This document shows, in pieces, positions 1 to 8,354 of a DNA stretch of 38,388 nt (position 1 is its first letter; each line of letters opens with the position of its first letter). This stretch comes from JBCDGH01 sp038751365 (GTDB lineage: Bacteria > Patescibacteriota > JACMRA01): NCBI GenBank assembly GCA_038751365.1, contig JBCDGH010000009.1, positions 1 through 38,388 on the forward strand, read 5' to 3'. A model generated the notes under the pieces. The model was given only the letters and a program-made list of their open reading frames with translations. It did no database searches and had not been told where the DNA came from. A program made the translations under genes and the position numbers.

Positions 1-432
1 CTACTACTAATATTCCCAGAAAAAAAGTACCTTGAGAAAATACTTGAGGAAGTCATATCTAATCATGATTTTCAATCTGCATTAAAAGATAAGATTAATA
101 TTCATATGTATGCTGGAGATACTAATAAAAAATCAAAAGAAGCAGTTTGGAATCTAATTAATTTTAATAACGATACAAAAAAGTTAAAAATTGTTTTCAC
201 TACTCGAGTAGGCTTATTTTTACCTTTTGTTAACTTAAACAATATAGTACTAGTTGATGAATCTAATTCTATGTATATTCAAGATCAAAATTCAGTTTAC
301 TTTGATACAAGAGTAGCTGCTTTTCTGCTTGCTCAAGCTTACCAAGCTAAACTTACTTTTCTTAGTTCCCTACCCTCTATTAGGCTATACAATTTTTATC
401 CTAAAAATGTAATTAAGCAGCTGCAAATATGA
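1..432 (+). CDS. priA: PriA-like primosomal protein, N-terminal (helicase-core) part, 5' end outside window
   Basis: The frame is open from base 1, so the first in-window ATG at 106 is internal and the gene starts upstream. The order of motifs matches the ATPase core of replication-restart protein PriA: a strand like PriA's LVLVPE (LLLIFPE), then the GTRSALFLPF-like segment (TTRVGLFLPF), then the motif II strand. The DEEH box reads DESN and the usual GSATPS motif III reads SSLPS, so residues needed for ATP hydrolysis appear lost. About 40 residues normally found after motif III are missing. It ends in TGA overlapping the next ATG by four bases (ATGA), which suggests translational coupling with the C-terminal half. 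Identity rests on this collinearity with the next frame; the degenerate motifs are directly visible. Confidence 0.78.
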   Translation, partial: LLLIFPEKKYLEKILEEVISNHDFQSALKDKINIHMYAGDTNKKSKEAVWNLINFNNDTKKLKIVFTTRVGLFLPFVNLNNIVLVDESNSMYIQDQNSVYFDTRVAAFLLAQAYQAKLTFLSSLPSIRLYNFYPKNVIKQLQI

Positions 433-1457
433 AAATCTTGTTTGTACATTGTCGTAGAGGATTATATCAGCTTACAAAATGCAGAGACTGTGGTCATATT
501 TTTGAATGTGGTAACTGCGACGCAAAATTAGTTACTTACAGACAGCTTAACAGGGGTCTAGAGCTAATCTGTCATCAATGCCAAACATATTACAGATACC
601 CAAACAAGTGCCCAAGCTGTGGTTCAGATCAACTATACTCAAAATATGGTGGGATAGAAGAATTAGTAGAAATACTAGAAAGAGAAACTAAGCTAAAACC
701 AACTAGACTAGATAGGACAGGTAAAATTCACAGCAGTAGGCATTTAGATTCTCAAAGTAAAAAGAACATCTTTATCTTAGATAGGCAGGATAAAAATGCT
801 TTAGTTAGTGGAAATATAATTAACGAGATTGAAGATAATGACGAACTGTTTGTGCATACACGATTATATGACCCTTCGGTTGTTTATACAGAATTTGATC
901 GAATAGTCTTTGTACAAGCTGAGAATTTACTGTCCAGTGCTGATTATCTGGTAGCAGAAGAAATTATAAAATCTTTAAGCGAAGTAATATCACAAGTAAA
1001 CGAGACTACACAATTAGTCTTTGACACTAATTCGCCTGAGTTGGAAATTTTTCAGGATTTAGTTAAGGTACATTTTGAGCACACTGAAAATATTAGTCTG
1101 AGTCAGTGGTATTTAAGCTTTTTAGAAAAGGAGAAAAGTAATAGATTGAAATTTGGTTTCCCACCTTTCAAAAATTTACTTTTAGTCACTACCCAAGAAA
1201 AAAGTGCCAGCATATCATTAGATAAGTTAAAAATTGTTGGTAATTACCTTAATTCTATAAAAAGTGGTTTTCCAGATATCACTTGGTCATCTCCCTACCC
1301 TGCCAAGTTTTTAAAGAGACGTAATTTATATTCTCACCATATATTAATCCGCTACCCTAACGGATATAAAAGCTTCAGTTCCTTGCGTAGAGAAATAGCC
1401 AAGCTTAGAGATTTGTATAATCTACAAGTGCGTCTAAACCCTAGACATCTGTTTTAG
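429..1457 (+). CDS. priA: PriA-like primosomal protein, C-terminal part with intact zinc-binding region
   Basis: PriA normally recognises stalled forks and reloads the replicative helicase. This 342-residue frame opens with the PriA strand and NRRG-like turn (HCRRG) and then four CxxC pairs within about 55 residues (CRDC, CGNC, CHQC, CPSC), the two-zinc region of PriA that contacts other primosome proteins. The C-terminal domain is recognisable and ends in NPRHLF, comparable with the DVDPLSML-type end of the family. Motif VI (QVAGRAGR) is absent: the matching stretch reads like SEVISQV. A structural, ATPase-dead PriA is therefore likely. The frame is -1 relative to the upstream half, is open only from about 417, and its ATG overlaps the preceding TGA. 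A single ancestral gene broken by a frameshift, a true split gene, or programmed frameshifting are all possible. Confidence 0.85.
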   Translation: MKILFVHCRRGLYQLTKCRDCGHIFECGNCDAKLVTYRQLNRGLELICHQCQTYYRYPNKCPSCGSDQLYSKYGGIEELVEILERETKLKPTRLDRTGKIHSSRHLDSQSKKNIFILDRQDKNALVSGNIINEIEDNDELFVHTRLYDPSVVYTEFDRIVFVQAENLLSSADYLVAEEIIKSLSEVISQVNETTQLVFDTNSPELEIFQDLVKVHFEHTENISLSQWYLSFLEKEKSNRLKFGFPPFKNLLLVTTQEKSASISLDKLKIVGNYLNSIKSGFPDITWSSPYPAKFLKRRNLYSHHILIRYPNGYKSFSSLRREIAKLRDLYNLQVRLNPRHLF

Positions 1458-1513
1458 AGGTACAAGATTTGACATTGAGTACACAGTAGAGTGTAATTAG
1501 AGCCTGACTTATT

Positions 1514-1888
1514 TTGGTGAAAAAGATGCTGAAATTTCCAAGCCTAGCTTTGATGGCTTCCATCTTAACAGTAGGATTATCCCATAGAGCTACAGCACAA
1601 CAGCTGCACACTTTCGAAAACACTATCAAATGTGATTCTTCCTTAAAGAGTTTTGGAAACATTAATTTCAGATTTAAATTTTCATACAGGTGTAAGCAAG
1701 GTTAGCTAACCAAAGTTTGGTTTAAACCTTCAAATAAAAATAACTTATATAGTATCTTTCTATCATACCCAGAAACTAAAAAAGTTCTTAATGACACTTC
1801 TGTCAGAGGTGTCTATCAACAGAAACTTGAAGGAAATCAGAATAAAATATTCTTCCGGGTAGAGTTTCTGACAATTGATTCTAAATAA
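1514..1888 (+). pseudogene. Small secreted protein gene interrupted by in-frame TAG
   Basis: The first 63 codons encode a clear signal peptide (basic start, hydrophobic core, predicted cleavage after a RATA-like site) followed by the beginning of a mature domain with two cysteines. A TAG at 1703-1705 stops the frame, but the same frame stays open for another 60 codons to a TAA at 1886-1888. The downstream stretch is protein-like, with alternating aromatic and polar residues and an FFRVEF strand. The whole unit would be 124 residues. I read it as a nonsense-mutated or readthrough gene. A good hairpin terminator follows at 1908, which supports 1888 rather than 1705 as the original end. Family not recognised. 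Confidence 0.6.
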
Positions 1889-1907
1889 GGAATTAAACTA
1901 AATATAG

Positions 1908-1953
1908 ATCACTTTCTACTAGCACTTTAACTAGCTCTGAAAGTGATTTTTTA
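1908..1953 (+). terminator. Rho-independent terminator
   Basis: A 9-base perfect stem, ATCACTTTC (1908-1916) and GAAAGTGAT (1939-1947), with a 22-base loop, is followed by a run of T. It lies 20 bases after the TAA at 1888. The rest of 1889-2126 shows no further gene. Confidence 0.75.
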
Positions 1954-2126
1954 TTTGGCAAGTGATGGTCGTAACTTTATTGAGTACCAAAAAAACTACT
2001 AATTCAATTATTGGTCTTTATCCGCTCTAATTGAATTGACTTGAGTTAAGAATGTTCAATTTTCTGTCATTCATTCCTAAAATTTGCTGATATTATTAGA
2101 ATCAGTGTTTAATTCAAAAACTCTGA

Positions 2127-3206
2127 TTAATTTGATTTGAAATACTCTTTAGTAGCCCAAGTCCATAATTGAGGATCACACCCAGCTTTCTCATATTCGT
2201 GCGGTTCACCATCTAGCTTAAAATACTCTGGATCTGTATCAAGAAACTTCATGATTCTGGATGAGACTTCTTTGACGCGATCTAATCTAAATTTGTTAGC
2301 TCCAGCATGAATAATACCTTGTTCAAAGGGCCAGAGTGTGCAGCTGTGATAAGGATCCAAAAGGGAACAAAAATCAGCGGTATTAGTCCTGTAACCAAAC
2401 TCAGTTTCTAAAAATTTGGACTTAGCTACAATACTATCTACTTGGAAGCTAGCAATATCTTCAGGGTCCAAGAAAAATAGCATATGTAAGAAATCATCAG
2501 TTTCTGCCAAAACCTCACCTACTGTGTCCTTAGCTAAAATAAATGTTCCTGCTTGTTTAGAGTAGAGACTATCCAAACCTGAACGCATTTGATGAACATA
2601 CTCTAAATATACTTCATCTTGTAGTATCTTGTAAGCACTTTTCAATCCAGCCAAATTAATAGCATGCATTAGAGTATAAGTAATTGGATACATTGGCTTA
2701 CCACCTACCCTATCTATCAATATAGAGTCTTTCCAATATGTAACTTTCAGAGAATATTCTTCAGCTCCAGAGAAGCTTGGATCTTCAATAAAAATACCCT
2801 TCTGTAAATGATTTATGATGTATTTAGCTGCTGACTGAATAGCCAGATGATGATTCTTCACAAACTCATTACCTTGTGTGGGATTTAGTCGCAGATACTT
2901 AGCTACCCCAAGTAAAAAAAGAGCTGTGGTATCACCTGCATTGTATAGAGTACCTCTACCGTTCATCTCCACATCAGGGTATTCATGAAATATTTTACCT
3001 TCTTCTTCTCCATTGTATGCATTAAGTTGCTTACCTTGAATAGCCACACAAAACTCTAATTGAGTAGCTAAAGATTCTTCATCATCTATTAACAAGAGTG
3101 AGTACATCGCATCTCTAGTAAAGTTACTATTAAAATGAGGTAAACCTGCTAAAAATAAGCTGTATACTCGACCTTTGTAATCAAAATTACTTTTTAATGT
3201 TTGCAT
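2127..3206 (-). CDS. Six-hairpin (alpha/alpha)6-barrel glycosidase, amylo-alpha-1,6-glucosidase-like
   Basis: About 359 residues. Near the N-terminus it has an NFTRDAMYSLLLI segment like the FGRD/TLI motif of glycogen-debranching-type glucosidases, then EEEGKIFHE, matching the DEEPGKILHE motif, then NAGDTTALFLLG, matching the YYGSVDATPLF motif. The C-terminal LWPFEQGIIHAG matches the VWPHDNALIA motif. It probably cleaves an alpha-linked oligosaccharide in the cytoplasm, since no signal peptide is visible. Substrate cannot be told. A TTG at 3240-3242 would add 12 codons, but a promoter (3214-3242) covers that stretch, so I prefer the ATG at 3204-3206, seven bases after the -10. At this length it is the catalytic barrel only, without the extra N-terminal domains of full debranching enzymes. 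Confidence 0.75.
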   Translation of the reverse strand: MQTLKSNFDYKGRVYSLFLAGLPHFNSNFTRDAMYSLLLIDDEESLATQLEFCVAIQGKQLNAYNGEEEGKIFHEYPDVEMNGRGTLYNAGDTTALFLLGVAKYLRLNPTQGNEFVKNHHLAIQSAAKYIINHLQKGIFIEDPSFSGAEEYSLKVTYWKDSILIDRVGGKPMYPITYTLMHAINLAGLKSAYKILQDEVYLEYVHQMRSGLDSLYSKQAGTFILAKDTVGEVLAETDDFLHMLFFLDPEDIASFQVDSIVAKSKFLETEFGYRTNTADFCSLLDPYHSCTLWPFEQGIIHAGANKFRLDRVKEVSSRIMKFLDTDPEYFKLDGEPHEYEKAGCDPQLWTWATKEYFKSN

Positions 3207-3213
3207 GGCATTG

Positions 3214-3242
3214 ATTATATTATAGTATGAATTTTTAGGCAA
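3214..3242 (-). promoter_or_regulatory. Sigma-70-type promoter of the glycosidase gene
   Basis: On the minus strand, TTGCCT (3237-3242), a 17-base spacer and a perfect TATAAT (3214-3219). The ATG at 3206 follows seven bases later, so the mRNA would be leaderless or nearly so. Confidence 0.6.
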
Positions 3243-3340
3243 ACAAATTTTTTTTAGTTGATTCTATGTTATAAAAATTTTATTGACTTCGTATAATCTA
3301 TTTATTGACATTGAGGCTATTTTAGCTAAAAAACTGATTA

Positions 3341-3793
3341 ATGATCTTTTATTGGTATACTCCTCAATACTACAAACTTCAGCACTGGACTAAAGTACTA
3401 ACCGCAAAAGTTATTAATCACTACGATCAAAGAATATCCATAAAAATTGGACCAGCCGGTCATGATATCAGCTCAGAACACAGGTTCACTGAAATCTTAA
3501 GTCAGACTCTACCCATTAAGCTAATTCCTAAGTCTCTAGAATTTGATTCTTCAAAAGAAGATAGTATATCCAAAAACGATCTTAATCTTAAAATTTCGAG
3601 TGAAAAATATCAGCTCACTACCGTAGATAAGTTTTTGGATACTCCAGATTGTGTATTTTACAACTTTATTGAGTCAGATGATTGGATAATAGTTAAATGG
3701 GAAACTGATAAGAATATAATCAAATTCAGAACCCTAAGAACAATGAAACAGGAAAATACAATATTATTGACCTCAAGTGTATATAGTAGCTAA
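3341..3793 (+). CDS. Hypothetical protein, 150 aa
   Basis: Not recognised. It begins at an ATG with a Tyr- and Trp-rich start, has no signal peptide or membrane segment, and contains a polar lysine/aspartate stretch in the middle. Its composition is mixed and it lies between two minus-strand genes, convergent with the GyrI-like gene 20 bases downstream. No ribosome binding site is obvious. The length and absence of a better overlapping frame support it as a real gene, but no function can be inferred. Confidence 0.55.
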   Translation: MIFYWYTPQYYKLQHWTKVLTAKVINHYDQRISIKIGPAGHDISSEHRFTEILSQTLPIKLIPKSLEFDSSKEDSISKNDLNLKISSEKYQLTTVDKFLDTPDCVFYNFIESDDWIIVKWETDKNIIKFRTLRTMKQENTILLTSSVYSS

Positions 3794-3813
3794 AGATGCT
3801 AATTTAACTTGAG

Positions 3814-4293
3814 TTATGCTTTGATTAAGTAATAGACATCTGTCTGCCAACTGCTCGGATCTTTACTCATATCCATTGAAGTATACTGCTCTACTGTATA
3901 TTTAGAGAAAACGTCTAAACCTAACTTCTGACCTTCACTCATTATTTCAGTGTGCAAATCCATTAATTTATCCATACCTCCACTTAATCGACCATGCAAA
4001 GCTTGTGTCTCTTCAACAGTGATTGATTTGTAGCCTTCGATCTCTACTAGCTGATCAACTATGTAAGCAATATAGCATACAACTTCATTATTTTGTGTAT
4101 CCCATTTTTCATAAAGTACTGATGGCATCTCAAACTTTACACCAGACTCAGACAAAGCCTTAACTAGCTCTGCATAAGTCTTGTCGAACAGATTTTTATT
4201 ACCTTGGTACTCGCTAATAGGCATTTGAATTCTCTTACCGAAATAGTGCTGAGTTGGAAATGTAGTTTTAGTTATAGCTGAAATAGACGACAT
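3814..4293 (-). CDS. Stand-alone GyrI-like small-molecule-binding domain protein
   Basis: The C-terminal half has the layout of the GyrI/AraC effector-binding fold: a conserved alanine and HGRLSGGMDKL region corresponding to the family's HxGPY helix, then a helix with a GLDVF turn, then EQYTSMDMS, then a final strand ending in TDVYYLIKA (the family has an E-x-Y strand and a T-x-I-x-I end). The N-terminal half carries the other repeat. There is no DNA-binding domain, so it resembles the free-standing members that bind or hydrolyse small cationic or hydrophobic compounds. The TTG at 4312-4314 is possible, but the ATG at 4291-4293 lies 12 bases after a TATAAA box and is preferred. Confidence 0.62.
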   Translation of the reverse strand: MSSISAITKTTFPTQHYFGKRIQMPISEYQGNKNLFDKTYAELVKALSESGVKFEMPSVLYEKWDTQNNEVVCYIAYIVDQLVEIEGYKSITVEETQALHGRLSGGMDKLMDLHTEIMSEGQKLGLDVFSKYTVEQYTSMDMSKDPSSWQTDVYYLIKA

Positions 4294-4445
4294 AAGAGTT
4301 AGCAATTTATACAAGCAAAAAAATAATATTTTCTGGATTTGTCAAACCTAGAATTAGTCTAACTTATAAGCACAAGTGAGTATTTGCAGAAAAAAAAATT
4401 ATACCCTACACTATCTGTGAAATTAATTATTAAACAAAAATAAAT

Positions 4446-7217
4446 ATGCAAAAACAAAGCGCGCAAGTTCGGGAAAACAACTTTTATAGATTTACTTTAA
4501 GTCTTGGTCTGATATTTACCACAATGACCTTTATTGTCGGTGTATTTGGACTAGTTTCTATAAGTAAGCTCAGCAATAAAAAACTTGTAGCTAGTGCTGC
4601 TAGCGTTAGTGATGCTAGCTCGACTGCTTGGACTAAAATCGGAGGATTGCCTCAGAATTATACAGTAAATGGCATCAGAGATTATAATGGAGAGATTTAT
4701 ATGTTAACTGCTGGCTATAAGTGCGACGAATGCGGCTTATTTAAATTTAATGAAAGTAATATTAGTTTTGACAAAATTGCCCCAAATCCTGGTAACAGAG
4801 CTGGTGATCTTGAAATTTCAAGTACCGGAGAATTTTATACTTTTTTCAGAACTGGTGAGGTGTTGAAATTCAACTCTGACTCTCAATCGTGGGACAAAAT
4901 ATTTAGCCCTAGCTTAAACAGCTACCCTGATGGAATTGATATTAACCACTCAAACAGAAATGCACATGCTGGAACTTCAATGAGACTTGGACCCGATGAC
5001 GAATTTTACGCAACTGCGGAATTTGATGATGGTAATCATTATGTAATTAAACATTCCAAGAGTAATAATTCATGGGAAAAGTTTGGTCCAGCAATACCTA
5101 CCTACGAAGCTTTATCAAAATCTGGCAGCTCAGCAACCCACGATGTATTTGATCCCCGAATTGCCTTTGATAGTACCGGAACAATTTTTGTTGGAAATAC
5201 TTTAGTAACCTCAGTATCTAAATGTAGTAGCGCACCAAAATATGAAATACGGGATGGTCAGCAAATAAATATTCAGCCCACAAATATTGTAATGAGATTA
5301 ATAAATAATCAATGGGAAGGTCTAAGTACTAAAGAAAAAGGTTATTCAGCTGCTGGTTATACCTGTGGCTGGGGTAGAGCCTCTATCCAAGATAGTCAAG
5401 ATGGTAACATTTATGTTACAGGTGGATCAGGTCAATTTTATATTTGGAATAATGATACAGAATCATGGAGTTTGACTGAACAAAATGGCTACCCTTCAAA
5501 CTTTAGACTACTTAGTAACGACGGTGTAGTTACCTCAGCTCCTTCAAGAGGAGGGCAAATCAAAATGTATAACCAAAGTTTCAAATACGATGTTCCAAAA
5601 GCTATCGAGAACCAGAACTGCGAAGTCTCATTAATGAGAAATATGATTAACTTAGGTGATAGAGGTATAATTGGTAGTATCTTTAATAAAGGCAATCAAG
5701 ATTGTGGTAATGGTTTCCCTAGCCCCAGTACTGTAAACGGTGGAAGAAAAAATATATATGAAACTCAAAATGATATAAATTCTTATTTAGCCAAAGACGC
5801 TGAAAGACAGTTTGATCGTGGTTTATACTACATCAACGTAGATTCAGACAGTAAATCAAATTTTAATTTTAAGGTTGATTCTGCTTCATATCTACTATCT
5901 AATTCAGGATTAAGTGAAGATCCTACATCAATAGCAATGCAAGATAATGGTGGCTTACTTGTTAGTGCAAACTTCGCTAACAGTAGCAGTATACCTGATA
6001 CCATAAATCAAGTTAATTTATTAGATGCTACAAATGAGTCAGCAGGAAAAATAGTCAAGCTAAATAATAACGGCTCAGAAATAGCCTCAGTCATCAACCT
6101 TGGAAATACTGTCGATCAGATTGAAGTAACTCCTGATAACAGCATAGTTGCTATTGGAGATTTTGGACTAGCTCTAATTAATCCTGAAGGAACTCAAATT
6201 ACCTGGTCAAAACCACTAACTGCCTGGAGAAAAGCACGCAGAGTAAGTGTATCTAACGACGGAAAAATAGCTTCTTTAGATTTTAAAACTGTGCAAACTT
6301 GGAATCCAGACGGTACTCAAATTGGTGCAGATATTGTTCTAACTGATTCATATGCTGAGGATATTGCTCTCGATGGAACAAACAATAAGATATATATTGG
6401 CGGCTTTAATAATGCTAGGCGTAACAATGTTCCAGTACAAATAAGCTATATCTATAGTTACGATTTTAACAGCGGAACCAAATTAAATACTACCTGGAAT
6501 TACAATCCTGAAAATCTCGGAAAGGATATGGCTGACACTAGAATTTATAGAGTTGCTCTAAATACTGACGGCTCCAGATTGTACGCTACTGGGGAGAGCG
6601 CAGGTGGAAATACTATTTACAGATGGAATGGTAAAGATCTGAACACAAGCACCGGTGTAAACAGCGGACCTGGCGGGTTTGAAGATATGTGGATGGCTAA
6701 AAGTAGCGCTCATCTTGGTTATGTAGCTCAAATTGACACTAACACAGGTACAGTTTTAAGTGGTAGTTTCAACAATGCCGTACTACGTAGCAAACAAAGA
6801 CTTAACACAACTAAAATTAGAGGCGATCTAGCAGTAGATAATCAAGGAAATGTTTATGTAACTGGTACTAGCGCTGCTCACATTCCAGGGAAAGCAACTT
6901 GGTCAGTGGATGGTCAAAAAGTAGATAACGGTATGATAAATGGTTATGCAGGAGCAGATCCATACTTACTCATACTTAAACCAAATTTGGATCAACGTAT
7001 TTTGTGGACAACATTTGGGCAAAATAAACATGTTGGCTTCATGAAAGGATTAGCTATACGCGGTAACAGAGCAGGTATCGTCTCTAGCCTATTTAAAGGT
7101 AAAGCCATCACTACTGAAAATGCTGTACAAGCCCAACCTGGAGAAGAGTTAACTAACGACATAATAGATAACAGAGACATATTTTTCGCAACTTGGGACA
7201 CTGATACAGCAATCTAA
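4446..7217 (+). CDS. Large exported beta-propeller-like surface protein, 923 aa
   Basis: A hydrophobic segment at about residues 15-42, preceded by basic residues, acts as a signal anchor or signal peptide. The rest is extracellular. The first half has repeated blades with a closing S-W pattern (SQSWDKI, NNSWEKF, TESWSLT) and glycine/asparagine-rich turns. The second half has strands of the form DGNIYVTG, NKIYIGG and GNVYVTG, as in SBBP-type propellers. A CDEC pair at about residue 91 could form a disulphide. Twenty-five bases separate it from the next gene, so the three genes to 8275 are probably one operon. A weak promoter (TTGCAG, 17 bases, TACACT) lies about 35 bases upstream of the ATG. 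Role likely in adhesion or sensing at the cell surface; substrate unknown. Confidence 0.72.
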   Translation: MQKQSAQVRENNFYRFTLSLGLIFTTMTFIVGVFGLVSISKLSNKKLVASAASVSDASSTAWTKIGGLPQNYTVNGIRDYNGEIYMLTAGYKCDECGLFKFNESNISFDKIAPNPGNRAGDLEISSTGEFYTFFRTGEVLKFNSDSQSWDKIFSPSLNSYPDGIDINHSNRNAHAGTSMRLGPDDEFYATAEFDDGNHYVIKHSKSNNSWEKFGPAIPTYEALSKSGSSATHDVFDPRIAFDSTGTIFVGNTLVTSVSKCSSAPKYEIRDGQQINIQPTNIVMRLINNQWEGLSTKEKGYSAAGYTCGWGRASIQDSQDGNIYVTGGSGQFYIWNNDTESWSLTEQNGYPSNFRLLSNDGVVTSAPSRGGQIKMYNQSFKYDVPKAIENQNCEVSLMRNMINLGDRGIIGSIFNKGNQDCGNGFPSPSTVNGGRKNIYETQNDINSYLAKDAERQFDRGLYYINVDSDSKSNFNFKVDSASYLLSNSGLSEDPTSIAMQDNGGLLVSANFANSSSIPDTINQVNLLDATNESAGKIVKLNNNGSEIASVINLGNTVDQIEVTPDNSIVAIGDFGLALINPEGTQITWSKPLTAWRKARRVSVSNDGKIASLDFKTVQTWNPDGTQIGADIVLTDSYAEDIALDGTNNKIYIGGFNNARRNNVPVQISYIYSYDFNSGTKLNTTWNYNPENLGKDMADTRIYRVALNTDGSRLYATGESAGGNTIYRWNGKDLNTSTGVNSGPGGFEDMWMAKSSAHLGYVAQIDTNTGTVLSGSFNNAVLRSKQRLNTTKIRGDLAVDNQGNVYVTGTSAAHIPGKATWSVDGQKVDNGMINGYAGADPYLLILKPNLDQRILWTTFGQNKHVGFMKGLAIRGNRAGIVSSLFKGKAITTENAVQAQPGEELTNDIIDNRDIFFATWDTDTAI

Positions 7218-7242
7218 TTTCAAAACTAAATAACAACAAAAT

Positions 7243-7575
7243 ATGACCAATACCAACAAAATTTTAATTACCATACTAATCATTGTTATTTCAGGAGCTA
7301 TAGGCTTTGTCGGAGGAAAAGCATATCAAGATAATATGAACAAAGACGATGATTCAAGTATTGAAGCCAACCGTAATGATAATGAAAATAATGCTGATGA
7401 GCTAGCTAATCAAGAAGAAGATCTAGACATTGAAGAAATTAAAGATAAATTACCAAGTGATTACAAAATATACACAGAAGAGGAACTAAATGAAATTGTT
7501 CAAGAAGCTATTGCTGATAGAGAACTAAACTTAGATACAGCTGAAGAAGGTACAGACTACATAACCCCAAACTAA
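7243..7575 (+). CDS. Small N-terminally anchored acidic membrane protein, 110 aa
   Basis: Residues 6-28 form one transmembrane helix (ILITILIIVISGAIGFVGG) followed by an outward acidic tail rich in Asp, Glu and Asn. The tail has predicted helices with heptad-like spacing near IEEIKDKL and TEEELNEIVQEAI. It is the middle gene of the surface cluster and its stop is one base from the next ATG, so the two are very likely co-translated. Family not recognised. Confidence 0.65.
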   Translation: MTNTNKILITILIIVISGAIGFVGGKAYQDNMNKDDDSSIEANRNDNENNADELANQEEDLDIEEIKDKLPSDYKIYTEEELNEIVQEAIADRELNLDTAEEGTDYITPN

Positions 7576-7576
7576 T

Positions 7577-8275
7577 ATGGCTGTACCAGAATTTTTCAAA
7601 AAACTGAATATTTATTGTGGAATTTTCTTACTAAGTATATTAGTCTTAAAACCCTTGGCAACAGTTGCGGCACCGCTAGAAATAGATAATATGAGAAACA
7701 TCGTAGTTAGCTGCGCCTCTGATTTGGAAGATTCACTTACAACCTGTAGCTTCAACTTACCCACAGAGATTACTAGTATACCTAGCGACTTACATTTGGC
7801 CATAGGTACTGATGTTGATCCTGAGGGAATATGTACACAGTCAGGGTCAACCGTAGATTGCGATGGGATTCCAGTTGGTAGACTAAATAACAGCCAGATT
7901 TATGCAGCAATGGGTTCAGGTCAGGCAGTTCAAACTTCAGGTAGTAACCAAGTTCTTAGAACTTTTGCTATCCCAGAAGACGATCTTGGTGACGACTCAA
8001 ACATCGAGAACTTGATTGCCAACTTTGGTGAGCTGGACGACGACGTTTACTCAACTCAAGATAACGATGACCTAGAGGAAGATGAGCCTACACAAGATAC
8101 TGAAAATACTCCAAATGAGACAACAACTACAGAAAATTTGACAAACTTTGTGCTAATTAGATCCGGTGGAGCTAGAATTGGAGCTATGGCTTTAGCTATA
8201 GTTTGCTTATTGTTTATTGCCATGTCTTTTAGAACCAAAAAAGGGGTTAAGAAGAATAGGATTAAGCTAAGATAA
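7577..8275 (+). CDS. Surface protein with signal peptide, acidic Thr-rich stalk and C-terminal anchor, 232 aa
   Basis: A signal peptide spans residues 1-31, with a likely cut after ATVAA. The mature part carries four cysteines in two near pairs, suggesting disulphides in a small extracellular domain. It then runs through a disordered stretch rich in Asp, Glu, Thr and Asn. The C-terminus has the three-part form of a wall-sorting or type I anchor: LIRSGGARIG, a hydrophobic helix of about 17 residues, then a KK-rich tail. LIRSGG is not LPxTG but resembles variant sortase motifs with TGG. No sortase is in the window. The gene ends five or six bases before an insertion sequence, which leaves the frame intact. 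Confidence 0.68.
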   Translation: MAVPEFFKKLNIYCGIFLLSILVLKPLATVAAPLEIDNMRNIVVSCASDLEDSLTTCSFNLPTEITSIPSDLHLAIGTDVDPEGICTQSGSTVDCDGIPVGRLNNSQIYAAMGSGQAVQTSGSNQVLRTFAIPEDDLGDDSNIENLIANFGELDDDVYSTQDNDDLEEDEPTQDTENTPNETTTTENLTNFVLIRSGGARIGAMALAIVCLLFIAMSFRTKKGVKKNRIKLR

Positions 8276-8280
8276 CTAAA

Positions 8281-8298
8281 AACCCCAATCACGAAATA
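8281..8298 (+). repeat. Left terminal inverted repeat of the IS982-like element
   Basis: AACCCCAATCACGAAATA is the exact reverse complement of 9240-9257. The outermost A may belong to the target site. Confidence 0.9.
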
Positions 8299-8328
8299 GA
8301 AACAACCCCAACGGGGTTGATTTCTTTT
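8299..8328 (+). terminator. Insulating hairpin terminator inside the IS left end
   Basis: GAAACAACCCC (8299-8309) pairs with GGGGTTGATTTC (8313-8324), with one bulged base and an AAC loop, followed by TTTT. It sits between the left repeat and the transposase start, where it would stop read-through from the upstream surface operon into the transposase gene. Confidence 0.65.
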
Positions 8329-8354
8329 ACGTAGTTTGTGAGTTTAAGGTTACT

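Noticed and set aside
3283..3299. loxP-like arm ACTTCGTATAA, also seen within ribF (about 16214) and serS (about 37112)
   Set aside because: No inverted partner arm is present at any site. In ribF and serS the match comes from codons for LYEV on the minus strand.
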